A stretch of DNA of 64,000 bases from NCBI GenBank assembly GCA_013215805.1, contig JABSQM010000005.1:62001-126000 (forward strand), read 5' to 3'. Of this stretch, positions 23,853 to 33,920 are shown piece by piece (position 1 is the first letter of the stretch; each line of letters begins with the position of its first letter). The notes under the pieces were generated by a model. That model ran no database searches. It worked only from the letters and a program-made list of their open reading frames with translations, and was not told the origin of the DNA. A program made the translations under genes and the position numbers. Source of the DNA: Piscirickettsiaceae bacterium (GTDB taxonomy: Bacteria; Pseudomonadota; Gammaproteobacteria; Nitrosococcales; Methylophagaceae).

Positions 23853-25098
23853 TTATCTATTTTGCCTCATAAATAATTTTATATTTTGCAAGTCATTATG
23901 TATTTTATTTTTGTTATTTGACTTATGGGTATCTGTAAATTGAAAAATATCAGTTTTACCTCTTTCATATAATATATGGGGTACCTTTGAGAAGAATGAT
24001 ATTTTGTGGTTTCGACTTTGATAATAATGATCAGCTAATTTCTGCGGTCCATCCTCTGGAACAAAAAATATTTTAGCACTACTAAATATATTTTACTGTA
24101 TTTTTTCAGGTTCTGGTGGAATATAATATATAAGTAGGATCCATATTATTTTTAATTATATTGTAATAGTGGAGTTTATATGTTGTTTTTATTAATCATC
24201 CAATGATAGTTCGATGAAAATACATACTCGTAAATATTTCATCATATTTTTATTTTGCAGTCTTTTTTACTTTCCAGTTGTATGATGAACTTTTTAATCT
24301 TCTCTGTATATTCAAAATCTACAAGGGTATTCATTTACCGAATTTCATTCTGTACGTTTTTGTGCAAAGCATATCAATTTTTCGATCTTGGCAGTTATTG
24401 CTATTTTCTTGCCATGAAGATTTTTATATCTTAAATTTTTATTGAAACTAGAATAAAAATTGCCTTTATATTAATTCTCAATTTTCTTTATTACATAGAT
24501 ATTTATATATCTTGCATATCACTATTTATCTGTAACTTCATATATTTTCGTCAATATTATTGACTGTCCTCACTTAATGATTATAATATCATGATATTCG
24601 TAAATTTACTAAATTTTCCATTTAGCTATCAATTTTCAGCTTCTTAAAACATCATTTATATTTATAGGTTGAAACGTTGATTAATCCCTTAAAACTTTAA
24701 CCTATTAATCAATTATTCCATTTTCATCATGATTAGCGTATAAAAACTCTAAGTCTTTTGTCTTACCAATCACTTTACTCATCTACCATTTAAAATAATT
24801 TTTTGTCGTTTGGGATGAAATTAATTTCATGATGCGCCATCTATTGCAACAACTGAAGGAATCTCTAAAGATTTTTTGTATTCCTTGTTTCCTCCTAAAG
24901 TAGCTTGAAATTTATTCAGTTCTTGATTTCCGTTGTTGCAATCGGTTTGTTCATGCCTTCTTGATAAAAATATACTCAAGCTTTCTCTTCTATGATTTCA
25001 ATAAGGAAGTTTTTTGGATGGACATGTTTTTGTAAAGAATACCTGTATTTATTTAACCAGTATATATCATTCATGCTCGGATTGAACAGGTACTTCAT
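23853..25098 (-). pseudogene. Unidentified minus-strand coding relic
   Basis: The plus strand is markedly T-rich here, as expected when the minus strand was coding. Reading the minus strand from an ATG at 25098 gives 40 plausible codons (MKYLFNPSMNDIYWLNKYRY onward) to a TGA, then continues in the same frame (VYFYQEGMNKPIATTEIKN) to a second TGA. It then shifts one frame to QATLGGNKEYKKSLEIPSVV. Further down are MSKVIGKTKDLEFLYANHDE, MNTLVDFEYTEKIKKFIIQL, and a 79-codon stop-free stretch at 23853-24092 reading AKIFFVPEDGPQKLADHYYQ. The pieces look like one or two dead genes with stops and frameshifts. I do not recognise the family. Confidence 0.45.
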
Positions 25099-25767
25099 AG
25101 TTTAATGATAATAGATGATCAAGCAATAATAATTGCTACAAACAATATTAAAACCAAGTATTAATTATATATTTGTTGAAGATAAATTGCAGATGCAAAA
25201 TTCTTACCTTGTAGAATGAAATCTATTTGCATTATCTCTCATTTGTCTATTCAGGATGAATATCAACATATTAATTTATGTCTCGACATATGAAATATAA
25301 CTGCCAATCAATACAAGCACATTATTATTGGGGATGTCGCATTATTTGTTTGATGACATGTAGTCATCATTGGTGTTAAAAGACATCCTTATTCAAATGC
25401 GACTTTTCTCGATCTTATAAGTGAGACTATAAACATAATTACAAGAAATACTTTTGGTTGTATAAATTTAGATTTGCCCATGTAAGTATAATATTAATAG
25501 TTTAAGCATGGATATGGTAGTACTAAAATATTTTAGGAATTTCCATCTTCGCTATTACATGGTAAGGATTGCTCATATTTTATACTCCGTTCATGACCTT
25601 TTCCTAGATAATAATTACATAGTCATTCAAAGCAAGCTAAGGATACAATGTGCCTTAAGAAGGAAAAGTAAAAATTATAATACTATAACCTTATTTTCAT
25701 ACCTGTCAGTATTAGGCCTTTTAAATAGTCATTTTAATAACAAACTTTACATATTCAATAATTAATT
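25099..25767. other. Gap upstream of mnmA
   Basis: No supported gene. An 85-codon open frame at 25508-25765 on the plus strand lacks a ribosome binding site and reads as low-complexity, basic, AT-driven sequence; I treat it as accidental. The mnmA promoter should lie in the last part of this stretch. Confidence 0.4.
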
Positions 25768-26868
25768 ATGTCACGAAATAAAATTGTAGTTGGATTATCC
25801 GGCGGTGTAGATTCTTCCGTTGCTGCCTTATTACTTAGCCAGCAATGTTTTGATGTGGAAGGCATATTCATGAAAAATTGGATTAATTTTGCTGAAGAAA
25901 ATGAATGTACGATTAGGCAAGATAAAGAAGATGCCGACTCAGTGGCCAAGATCTTAAATATCCCCATCCAAGAAGCTAACTTCGCTATGAAATATTGGGA
26001 TTTAGTTTTTAAAAATTTCTTAGACGAATATCGAGCAGGCCGTACTCCTAACCCCGATATCTTATGCAACCGAGAAATAAAATTTAAGGCCTTTCTCAAC
26101 CATGCAATACAACTAGGTTGTGATATGATTGCTACTGGACATTATGCTCGTATTAAGAATTATCAAGGTGTATTCTATTTATTAAAAGGCTTTGATTACG
26201 ATAAGGATCAAAGTTATTTTTTATATACTTTAGGTCAGAAGCAGCTTGCACGCATACTATTTCCTTTAGGACAATTATCTAAACTGAAAGTGCGACTCAT
26301 TGCTAAGGAAGCTGGTTTCATTACTCATAACAAAAAGGACAGCACCGGCATTTGCTTCATAGGTAAACGTGATTTTCGTAAATTCATAAGCCAGTACATC
26401 CCAGTTAATCATGGGCAAATGCAAACTCCAGAGGGTGAAATAATTTGCGAACATGTAGGATTGACGTACTACACCTTGGGTCAAAGACAAGGATTAGGGA
26501 TAGGCGGTCGTAAATACGGTACCGGCAAACCTTGGTTTGTAGCAGGCAAAGATATGAAAAATAATATTCTTTATGTGATACAAGGCGATCATTCTTGGTT
26601 ATATAGTAAGAACTTACAGGCAGAAAAATTGACATGGATTTCAGGTAAAGCGCCAAAATTTCCTTGCGCAGCAAAGGCGAAAACACGCTACCGTCAGACT
26701 GATCAAAAATGTATAATAACTTCAATTAATGATAACAGAATTCATGTGAAATTTGAAGATCCACAACGAGCTGTAACACCTGGACAATCTGTCGTATTTT
26801 ATCATGACGATACCTGCCTAGGTGGTGGCGTCATTATGAGTACTGATGCACCAGGGATACATCCATAA
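25768..26868 (+). CDS. mnmA: tRNA-specific 2-thiouridylase MnmA
   Basis: MnmA adds sulfur to U34 of the tRNAs for Lys, Glu and Gln. The PP-loop reads GLSGGVDSSVAALL near the N-terminus. The catalytic cysteine is in NPDILCNREIKF, and the cysteine that carries the persulfide is in DSTGICFIGKRDF. The C-terminal tRNA-binding beta-barrel domain follows (TLGQRQGLGIGG, RQTDQKC). At 366 residues it is standard length. No strong ribosome binding site is visible before the ATG, which directly matches the family N-terminus. In many relatives it neighbours hflD and purB; only purB, 5 kb away, remains. It converges with uup across a strong palindrome. Confidence 0.97.
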   Translation: MSRNKIVVGLSGGVDSSVAALLLSQQCFDVEGIFMKNWINFAEENECTIRQDKEDADSVAKILNIPIQEANFAMKYWDLVFKNFLDEYRAGRTPNPDILCNREIKFKAFLNHAIQLGCDMIATGHYARIKNYQGVFYLLKGFDYDKDQSYFLYTLGQKQLARILFPLGQLSKLKVRLIAKEAGFITHNKKDSTGICFIGKRDFRKFISQYIPVNHGQMQTPEGEIICEHVGLTYYTLGQRQGLGIGGRKYGTGKPWFVAGKDMKNNILYVIQGDHSWLYSKNLQAEKLTWISGKAPKFPCAAKAKTRYRQTDQKCIITSINDNRIHVKFEDPQRAVTPGQSVVFYHDDTCLGGGVIMSTDAPGIHP

Positions 26869-26943
26869 TGATCCATGGAAATGGATGCTCTGATTTAATT
26901 TTAAGGTTAATAACCCGTCTCTCCAAAATCTAAATGTTAATAG

Positions 26944-26982
26944 TGATGCAGATATGACGTCAATGACGTTATATCTGCATCA
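26944..26982. terminator. Near-perfect palindrome between convergent mnmA and uup
   Basis: The arms pair over 17 bases with a single G-T wobble (GATGCAGATATGACGT against ACGTTATATCTGCATC, plus an outer T-A pair) around a 5-base loop. It lies 76 bases past the mnmA stop and 27 bases past the uup stop, so a bidirectional transcript end is the natural reading. There is no T-run on either side, so classical intrinsic termination is not proven; it may instead stabilise the 3' ends. It is by far the strongest hairpin seen in the window. Confidence 0.6.
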
Positions 26983-27008
26983 TCTTGCGAATTTACGAAT
27001 GTTGTTGT

Positions 27009-28919
27009 TCATCCATCATCGCGATACTTTTTATCATACTCCAATATTTCCCAATCCTTATATGTACTTGCAATCTCTTGCTTCAATGTGATTAATTCAT
27101 TTTGCACTGCTGTTACTTTATCTACGTCCTTTCTATATAAGCTCGAATTATTAATTATAGCATGTAACTTATCCTGCTTTTGTTCAAGTTCTTCTATTCT
27201 GCTTAACAATGATTCTGAGTTTGATGCTTTCCTATGGGTATGCCTTAATTTTATATCATCTAATTTTATGTCAGATTTATCATGTTTGAATACTATAGAT
27301 TTATTTCGATATTTTGTTTTCTTATCTCGCACCCTTTGATGTAACCAATCATCATAACCGCCGATATATTCACGTACCTTGCCATCGTCATCAAACACGA
27401 TACTACTGGTTGATATATTATTTAATAATGCTCGGTCATGACTGACCAATAATAATGTGCCTTTATATTTGTCCAATAAGTCTTCCAACAAATCCAAAGT
27501 TTCGACATCCAAATCATTAGTAGGTTCATCCAACAATAATAGATTGGCAGGCTTCATAAATAACTTTGCCAATAATAAGCGATTACGTTCACCACCAGAT
27601 AATGCTTTAACTGGTGTGTGAGCACGTTCGGGAGTAAACAAGAAATCTTGTAAATAGGCCATAATATGTTTGCGGGTACCATTTATTTCTATAAAATTGG
27701 TTCCTTGACCCACATTATCCAGCACGCTATCATTATCATTAAGCTGGTTTCTTAATTGATCAAAATAGGCAATTACTAAATTAGTGCCTTGTCTTACTTC
27801 CCCAGTTTTTGGCTGTAGATTACCTAATAGTATCGACAATAAAGTTGATTTGCCTCAACCGTTTTTTCCAATCACTCCGATGCGATCACCACGTCGAATT
27901 ACAGTACTAAAATTATCAAATAATACTTGACCGTCATAACTATGACCAATTGCCTTCACCTCAAAAACTAGCTTGCCGCTACTATAAGCATCTTGTAGCT
28001 GCATCTTTACATTGCCTAAATGATCTCTTCTTTGACTACGCTGATGACGTAATTGTCTCAATGCCTTCACTCGACCTTCATTACGTGCACGTCGCGCCTT
28101 AATGCTTTGTCTTATCCACGCTTCTTCCTGAGATAGTTTTTTATCAAACAACGTATTTTGCTGTTCTTCCTCATCTAATATTTCTTTGCGGCGAATCAAA
28201 AATTTATTGTAATCTCCGGGATAGCTAGTAATGTTCCCTCTATCAAGTTGTACAATACGCGTAGCTACGGCCTGTAAAAAGGTTCTGTCATGGGTAATAA
28301 ACAATACCGTACCAACGTAACTTTTTAAAAATTCTTCTAACCAAGTAATTGATGCAATATCTAAATGATTAGTTGGCTCATCAAGCAACAAAATATCGGG
28401 ATTTTCCACCAGGACCTGAGCTAATAATACACGGCGTTTCATACCATTTGATAACTTTAAAAATTCAGAATTAGGGTTTAATGACAGACGCGAATTAATT
28501 GCTTCAACACGCTGCTTAACCGACCAACCATCAACCGCCTCGAGTTCATGCTGAATTTTTTCTAATTTCGTTAACATCTCTTTCGAACTATCAACTTCTA
28601 GTTGATCTATAATGCAATGATATTCAATGAGCAAAGATCCAATGTCACCTAGACCTTTCGCCACCACATCAAACACCTTTCCTTGAGTGGTAGCTGAAAC
28701 TTCTTGCTCCATCCTAGCAATCCTCAGATTTCGACCTATAATATTACCGCTATCCTCTCTAATATCCCCCGCAATTAGCTTCATCAATGTCGATTTACCT
28801 GCTCCATTACGTCCAACAATACAGATACGTTCATTACGGTTAATTTGAAAATTAACTTTATCTAATACTATTAAACCACCAAAACTAATGGTGATTTGTT
28901 TTAATAACAATAGTGCCAA
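27009..28919 (-). pseudogene. uup: ABC-F ATPase Uup interrupted by one in-frame TGA
   Basis: Uup is an ABC-F protein acting on ribosomes and linked to transposon excision and 50S assembly in E. coli. The first ATPase domain is complete (Walker A GRNGAGKST, signature LSNGMKRRVLLAQ, Walker B DILLLDEPTNHLD). The second has signature LSGGERNRLLLAK and Walker B LLLLDEPTNDLD, then a coiled-coil C-terminal tail with charged helices. A TGA at 27855-27857 replaces the Cys codon in the second Walker A, read as IGKNG-stop-GKSTL. The rest of the frame is intact, and the total (636 codons before the final TGA) matches the 635 residues of E. coli. The start is a TTG at 28919. It could be a fresh nonsense mutation, a read-through gene, two separately translated halves, or a sequencing error. 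A stop inside the nucleotide-binding loop favours loss of function. Confidence 0.85.
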
Positions 28920-29531
28920 AATTTATTTCCCATTAATTTGCACTGTTTACTAAATATTAAGCAATACAGGGCTATTTTATAAATGTCATCTATATTTTAT
29001 TTTTCAAGATATAGATTGCTATCCGCTAATTATCCTCGATTGTGCAGTATGGCTTTTTACTATGAATATATGAAAATTCATATCCTATGAAATCATATTA
29101 TAATGAGTATTGCACATCTTAAAATTGAAGACGTACATATGATAATAATACGAAACAGATAGACATGATTTAAGATCATCAACCAGATATTCTGTCTAGA
29201 CAGTCAAAATATGTTGCATTTTTTAATAGTGTAGGAGGAATAACCTCTTTTTGTTGACAATCTTAGTCTCTTAGATTGTCAATACTGCACTTTCAATTAG
29301 CAATTGATCCAATAAATACTTCATTGGCAATTTATTTGTAAGTTGCTACCCAACACTCATCTGAATGAATAACTATTGTGTTAAATTAATACCTATAGCC
29401 CCCTTTTCCTTTTAGTACATTATTAATGATATTTATTCGCCCTGATTCTAATATGAAATACACAGACATATATCTTTGCACTATATATGTTTATCGGTTA
29501 ATAGCTAAGATATAGCTCCTTCGCGTACCAT
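28920..29531. other. Gap between ung and uup, with a hairpin
   Basis: No coding signal. A perfect 10-base inverted repeat with a 9-base loop lies at 29254-29282 (TTGACAATCT and AGATTGTCAA). Flanking genes are both on the minus strand, so it could mark the end of the ung transcript, but there is no T-run. A GGAGG at 29233-29237 on the plus strand is not followed by a start codon. Confidence 0.4.
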
Positions 29532-30239
29532 TTAATTATTTGGCAATGACCAATCTATCGGTCTTTTACCATGATGCTGTAAATAGGTATTCGCCTGACT
29601 GAAATGCCGACAACCAAAAAATCCTCGATATGCTGATAATGGTGATGGATGCGGAGCTTTTAGTACTAAATGCTTTAGATCGTTAGTTACGGCAGCTTTT
29701 TTTTGAGCATTGCCTCCCCAAAGCATAAATACTACATTATCACATTTCTCATTAACTATGCTAATTACTTTATCGGTCAGTTGCTCCCAACCTTTGCCTC
29801 GATGAGAATTAGCATTGGAATCTTCCACTGTTAGGATATTATTAAGCAGTAATACACCTTGCTTTGCCCAATACTCCAGATAACCATGCTCTGATGGATC
29901 TATTTTTAAATCCGTTCTTAACTCCTTATATATATTAATTAGGGAAGGGGGTGGTCTAATGCCAGGCAATACTGAAAAACATAAGCCATGAGCTTGCTTA
30001 GGTTGATGGTAAGGGTCTTGTCCTAATATCACTATCTTTACATTCTTTAGCTGTGTAATTTTTAATGCATGAAACCAATTAGATGAATGAGGATAAATAA
30101 CCTTTCTTTGGTCTTTTTCAGATCGTAAGAAGGTTTTTAAGTTATGCATATAAGATTGATTAAATTCTGAACATAATTCATGTTGCCAAGTGGAATTATT
30201 TAAACACACTTTGTGTTCCTTTTTTTTGCACAAGATCAT
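29532..30239 (-). CDS. ung: Uracil-DNA glycosylase
   Basis: Ung removes uracil from DNA, the product of cytosine deamination. The water-activating motif GQDPYHQPKQAHGL and the DNA-intercalation loop HPSPLSAYRGFFGC are both present, with the uracil-binding LLLNNILTVEDSNANSH between them. I give the ATG at 30239 (235 residues). An in-frame ATG at 30272 would add 11 residues, and neither has a convincing ribosome binding site, so the start is open. Its survival while uvrB has decayed suggests base-excision repair is favoured over nucleotide excision in this lineage. No defect seen. Confidence 0.95.
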   Translation of the reverse strand: MILCKKKEHKVCLNNSTWQHELCSEFNQSYMHNLKTFLRSEKDQRKVIYPHSSNWFHALKITQLKNVKIVILGQDPYHQPKQAHGLCFSVLPGIRPPPSLINIYKELRTDLKIDPSEHGYLEYWAKQGVLLLNNILTVEDSNANSHRGKGWEQLTDKVISIVNEKCDNVVFMLWGGNAQKKAAVTNDLKHLVLKAPHPSPLSAYRGFFGCRHFSQANTYLQHHGKRPIDWSLPNN

Positions 30240-31523
30240 ATATGATGATTCATCAAATGTATAATAATACAAATCAAATTTAAAAATTGGTCTGTAATAA
30301 TAATTTTGTTCATAAAGTGACGTTAATGCTATTGATAATCAATTATCTACTAAAGTTTGAATGTCATATTTTATATATTTCAATCTTGAAATAATGACCA
30401 AGTTATTTATTAAAAATTATAGGTTGTTAATCTTGTCATTTATCACAAAATTAATAAGATAATCACAAAATTTAAGACTGTATTTTCTTTATAAAAATTA
30501 ATTTTTAAATATTTTATATTCGACATAGATAGTTAAATTAGTTAATGAAAAAGAGAAATATTAAACTAAAACAGCGTCATTTGATAAATTGTAATATATC
30601 TATTATACATAACACCACAGTCGTCCTCCCATATAATGTTTTACATATTACTTAATTTTCAAAGTGATTGATGAATATAATGGCTACCCATGACATATCA
30701 CAGTAAATATTTATCATATTTAGTAATCTCTAATCATGTTCCATATCCCATATAGAGAATCCATGTGCCGCCTTGGAGATTGAAGGCCATTACATGAAAC
30801 ATAATTTTTCAATGACTAACTCAGTTCTATTGCCAACTAAATTTTATTTATTTTTCTGTATATCCTTAAAATCATAAGAGTAAATTTCCCGTAATCCACA
30901 GCCTTCGACCACGAATGAATCATGATATATGAGTATAATAAAAACTACCTTAACTCCCTAATTATTTATAGACATATATAGGTCTAATATGATAATTTAA
31001 TAAATACTATTATTAATAACTTACTTATCAAAATTAAGGCAACTGTTCCTTGGCAGCAAGAATAATATTTTAGTTAAAAATATTTATATGTTAAAAGAAG
31101 GTAAACAGAACGGATAACACATAATAGTTCGCATATAGATTAATATTGAAGGCTTATTTATATGTAAATAAATAGAATGCATTACACATGAAGAATAAAA
31201 TGCATATTAAATCATTTATGGCATTTCTAGGCCATATAATAACAATGGGTATTACGCACATAACTACGATAAATATCTATTTATATGCCATCTATATTGC
31301 AATTATTATACCATCATCATACACCTTGTCATTGTAAAGGTGTAGATATTGCAATATTATTAGTTTGTAGTTTCGACCTAAAATAATTATTTGCTAAATA
31401 GTAAGACCTTATCTTGCAAAATTTCAAATAAAATATAATTAGATGTTTTATCTGTTAATGTTTTCGATTTCATTTCACTTTTTACGAATAAAAATTTAAA
31501 ATAGATACACCTACTTATTTTTA
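30240..31523. other. 1.25 kb gap between OsmC-like gene and ung
   Basis: No intact gene and no relic I can identify. All frames are broken by frequent stops and the sequence is strongly AT-rich. It likely held one lost gene. Confidence 0.4.
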
Positions 31524-31949
31524 CTATACAGATATCGAATCAATGATTTTATAATCGTGATTTATTCTAGCTGTTTTTCCCAGCATGAGAGATGCAGAGC
31601 AATATTTGTCCGTGGAAAGTTCGATGGCACGCTTAACTTTTTCTTCCTTCAAATTTTTACCCATGACTTTGTAATGAATATCAATTTTAGTAAATATTTT
31701 GGGTATCTTATTACTTCTTTGACCCTCGATTTCAACAGAACAGTCATAGATATTCTGTCGATACTTTTTAAGTATAGTAACAACATCAAATGCGGTACAG
31801 CCACCTAAACCAAGTAGTAGCAGTTCCATGGGACGCATGCCAGTGCTATTTTTACCAATATCCTTAGATCCATCCATTACAATTGTATGCCCTGTTCCAG
31901 ATATACCTAGAAATACTATGTCTTCAATCCATTTTACCCGTGCTTTCAT
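31524..31949 (-). CDS. OsmC family protein, YhfA type
   Basis: OsmC/Ohr family proteins are small thiol peroxidases or related redox proteins. This one follows the E. coli YhfA branch closely: MKARVKWIEDIVFLG at the start, the first family cysteine in LGLGGCTAFDVVTIL, and the second in STDKYCSASLMLGK, the pair that forms the redox-active thiols in the family. At 141 residues it is full length. AAGG lies about 8 bases before the ATG. The true substrate of the YhfA branch is not established. It is upstream of no close minus-strand gene, so it is probably its own transcription unit. Confidence 0.9.
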   Translation of the reverse strand: MKARVKWIEDIVFLGISGTGHTIVMDGSKDIGKNSTGMRPMELLLLGLGGCTAFDVVTILKKYRQNIYDCSVEIEGQRSNKIPKIFTKIDIHYKVMGKNLKEEKVKRAIELSTDKYCSASLMLGKTARINHDYKIIDSISV

Positions 31950-32194
31950 AAATGTAACCTTAATATTGAAAAATATTACTATATGGTATATTCTAAAACA
32001 TTTTATAAATATTTAGTGCGTATCTAGTGATGTAAATGTACGTTTTCAGAATTAAAAGTTTTTAATATGTATAGAGTTTATAATTTTATTATTTCTTAAT
32101 TAAAGTTCTTATTCAGGAAGGTAATAAGTTTTCCTCAAATGTATAAAGACCTTTAGTTGTCCTGATTGAGTTATTTTGTTTTTTAGGATATTTA

Positions 32195-32797
32195 TTAGCT
32201 AATAACATTTAGTTTTTCGTTAATAAATTTATTAATAGCATCAGGATATAGTTTATGTTCTTTCTCCAATACTCTTGCAGCTAATGTTGCTGCATCATCA
32301 TCTGCAAAAATAGGAACAGGTACTTGCAAAATTATTGGCCCATCATCGATCCTGTCTGTAACCAGATGAACACTGGCACCATGCTCATTTTGACCCGCGT
32401 TAATAGCTCTTTGATGAGTATTTAAACCCTTAAACTTAGGCAATAAAGATGGGTGAATGTTAATCAACTTACCTGTGAAGTGATTAATAAATTCGGCTGT
32501 CAGAATGCGCATGAATCCTGCTAAGACTACTAAATCAGGAGAGAATATATCAATTTTATTTGCCAGTACTTCATTAAACCGTCTTCTAATTTTAAACTTT
32601 TTATAATCGATTACGGAGTTGGTAATATTTTGTCGTTTAGCAAATTTGAGACCTACAGCGTCAGGTCTATCACTGATAACTGCGGCAATATTTCCGTTCA
32701 GTGTGCCAGCATTACTAGCATTTACTATAGATTCCATGTTACTTCCGCGCCCTGATATAAGAATAACTATATTATAGTTAATATTTGCTATTTTCAT
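32195..32797 (-). CDS. purN: Phosphoribosylglycinamide formyltransferase 1
   Basis: PurN transfers formyl from 10-formyl-tetrahydrofolate to GAR, the third step of purine synthesis. The glycine-rich phosphate loop ISGRGSNMESIV is near the N-terminus. The active site is complete: Asn and His in INIHPSLLPKFKG, and Asp in VTDRIDDGPII. At 200 residues it is standard. The start ATG shares one base with the purM stop (TAATG), so purM-purN is a translationally coupled operon, as in most gammaproteobacteria. Confidence 0.96.
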   Translation of the reverse strand: MKIANINYNIVILISGRGSNMESIVNASNAGTLNGNIAAVISDRPDAVGLKFAKRQNITNSVIDYKKFKIRRRFNEVLANKIDIFSPDLVVLAGFMRILTAEFINHFTGKLINIHPSLLPKFKGLNTHQRAINAGQNEHGASVHLVTDRIDDGPIILQVPVPIFADDDAATLAARVLEKEHKLYPDAINKFINEKLNVIS

Positions 32798-33858
32798 TAT
32801 TTTCGAATCACTACATGTGACGCTGCCTGTTTGGATGCTTCTATATAACCAATCTGATAAGCAGCTTCACCTAATTCAGTTAATAAATTTAATGCTAATT
32901 TAGAATCTTTGGCTGCCACACAAATAACCATACCAATACCATTGTTAAAGATACGGTATGATTCTTCATTAGATTCATCGCTTTGTTCTCGTAGCCAATC
33001 AAAGATTGCTGGACGTGGCCAGCTAGTTGCATTAATTACTGCTGAGAGATTGTTAGGTAATACTCTCGGAATATTTTCTAATAAGCCTCCGCCAGTGATG
33101 TGTGATAATGCGTGTATATTAATTTCCTTATGTAGATGCAATAATGACTTTACATATATTTTGGTTGGTTTTAATAGGTGTTCACCCAATGTGCCATCGG
33201 AAAAGGTCGTGCTTAATCTATTTTGACTACGTTCTAGGATTTTACGAATTAAAGAATAACCATTCGAATGAGGGCCAGATGATGTGAGACCAAGTAAAAT
33301 ATCACCTACTTGAACTTGGCTTCCATCAATAGTATCTCCTTTTTCAGCGGCGCCGACGCAAAAACCAGCTAGATCGTAATCACTATTTTGGTACATATCC
33401 GGCATTTCAGCCGTTTCACCGCCCACTAATGCAGCTCCAGATTGAATGCATCCTTCGGCAATACCCTGAACTACAGACTCTGCTATATCAATGTCCAATT
33501 TACCAGTTGCATAGTAATCTAAGAAGAATAGAGGTTCAGCACCTAATACAATAACATCATTAACGCACATCGCAACTAGATCAATGCCAATGGTATTGTG
33601 AATTCCTGATTCAATGGCGAGGCGTAATTTGGTACCTACACCGTCAGCAGCTGCTACTAATATCGGATGTTTATATTTATTTAGTGGTAGTTCCAACATA
33701 CTAGCGAATCCACCTATGCCGGCCATTACACCTAGATGATGTGTCGTTTTTGCGATTGGTTTGATCCGATCGATGAGATTATTACCTGCGTTGATATCGA
33801 CACCTGCATTAAGATAATTTAATGAAGATGTAGGAGAAAAGTTCACGGTGTCTATCAT
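32797..33858 (-). CDS. purM: Phosphoribosylformylglycinamidine cyclo-ligase
   Basis: PurM closes the imidazole ring to form AIR in purine synthesis. Conserved segments include [70 protein letters not shown] and LTGGG-type [16 protein letters not shown]. 353 residues, typical. It is divergent from the DUF2066 gene with only 62 bases between the start codons, so both promoters must be packed into or around that spacer. It is the first gene of the purM-purN operon. Confidence 0.97.
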   Translation of the reverse strand: MIDTVNFSPTSSLNYLNAGVDINAGNNLIDRIKPIAKTTHHLGVMAGIGGFASMLELPLNKYKHPILVAAADGVGTKLRLAIESGIHNTIGIDLVAMCVNDVIVLGAEPLFFLDYYATGKLDIDIAESVVQGIAEGCIQSGAALVGGETAEMPDMYQNSDYDLAGFCVGAAEKGDTIDGSQVQVGDILLGLTSSGPHSNGYSLIRKILERSQNRLSTTFSDGTLGEHLLKPTKIYVKSLLHLHKEINIHALSHITGGGLLENIPRVLPNNLSAVINATSWPRPAIFDWLREQSDESNEESYRIFNNGIGMVICVAAKDSKLALNLLTELGEAAYQIGYIEASKQAASHVVIRK

Positions 33859-33920
33859 AGTGCGAGTCCAAAATTAATAAGTTTGCAACCAGTGGAAAAC
33901 AAGCATGTTAGAATAACATA

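Noticed and set aside
25508-25765. An 85-codon open frame just before mnmA
   Set aside because: No ribosome binding site and a low-complexity basic composition that AT-rich noncoding DNA readily gives; no family resemblance.
27009-28919. TGA reassigned to an amino acid in this genome
   Set aside because: TGA ends several intact genes at the expected place (thiED, argG, tsaB and uup itself), so the genetic code is standard here.
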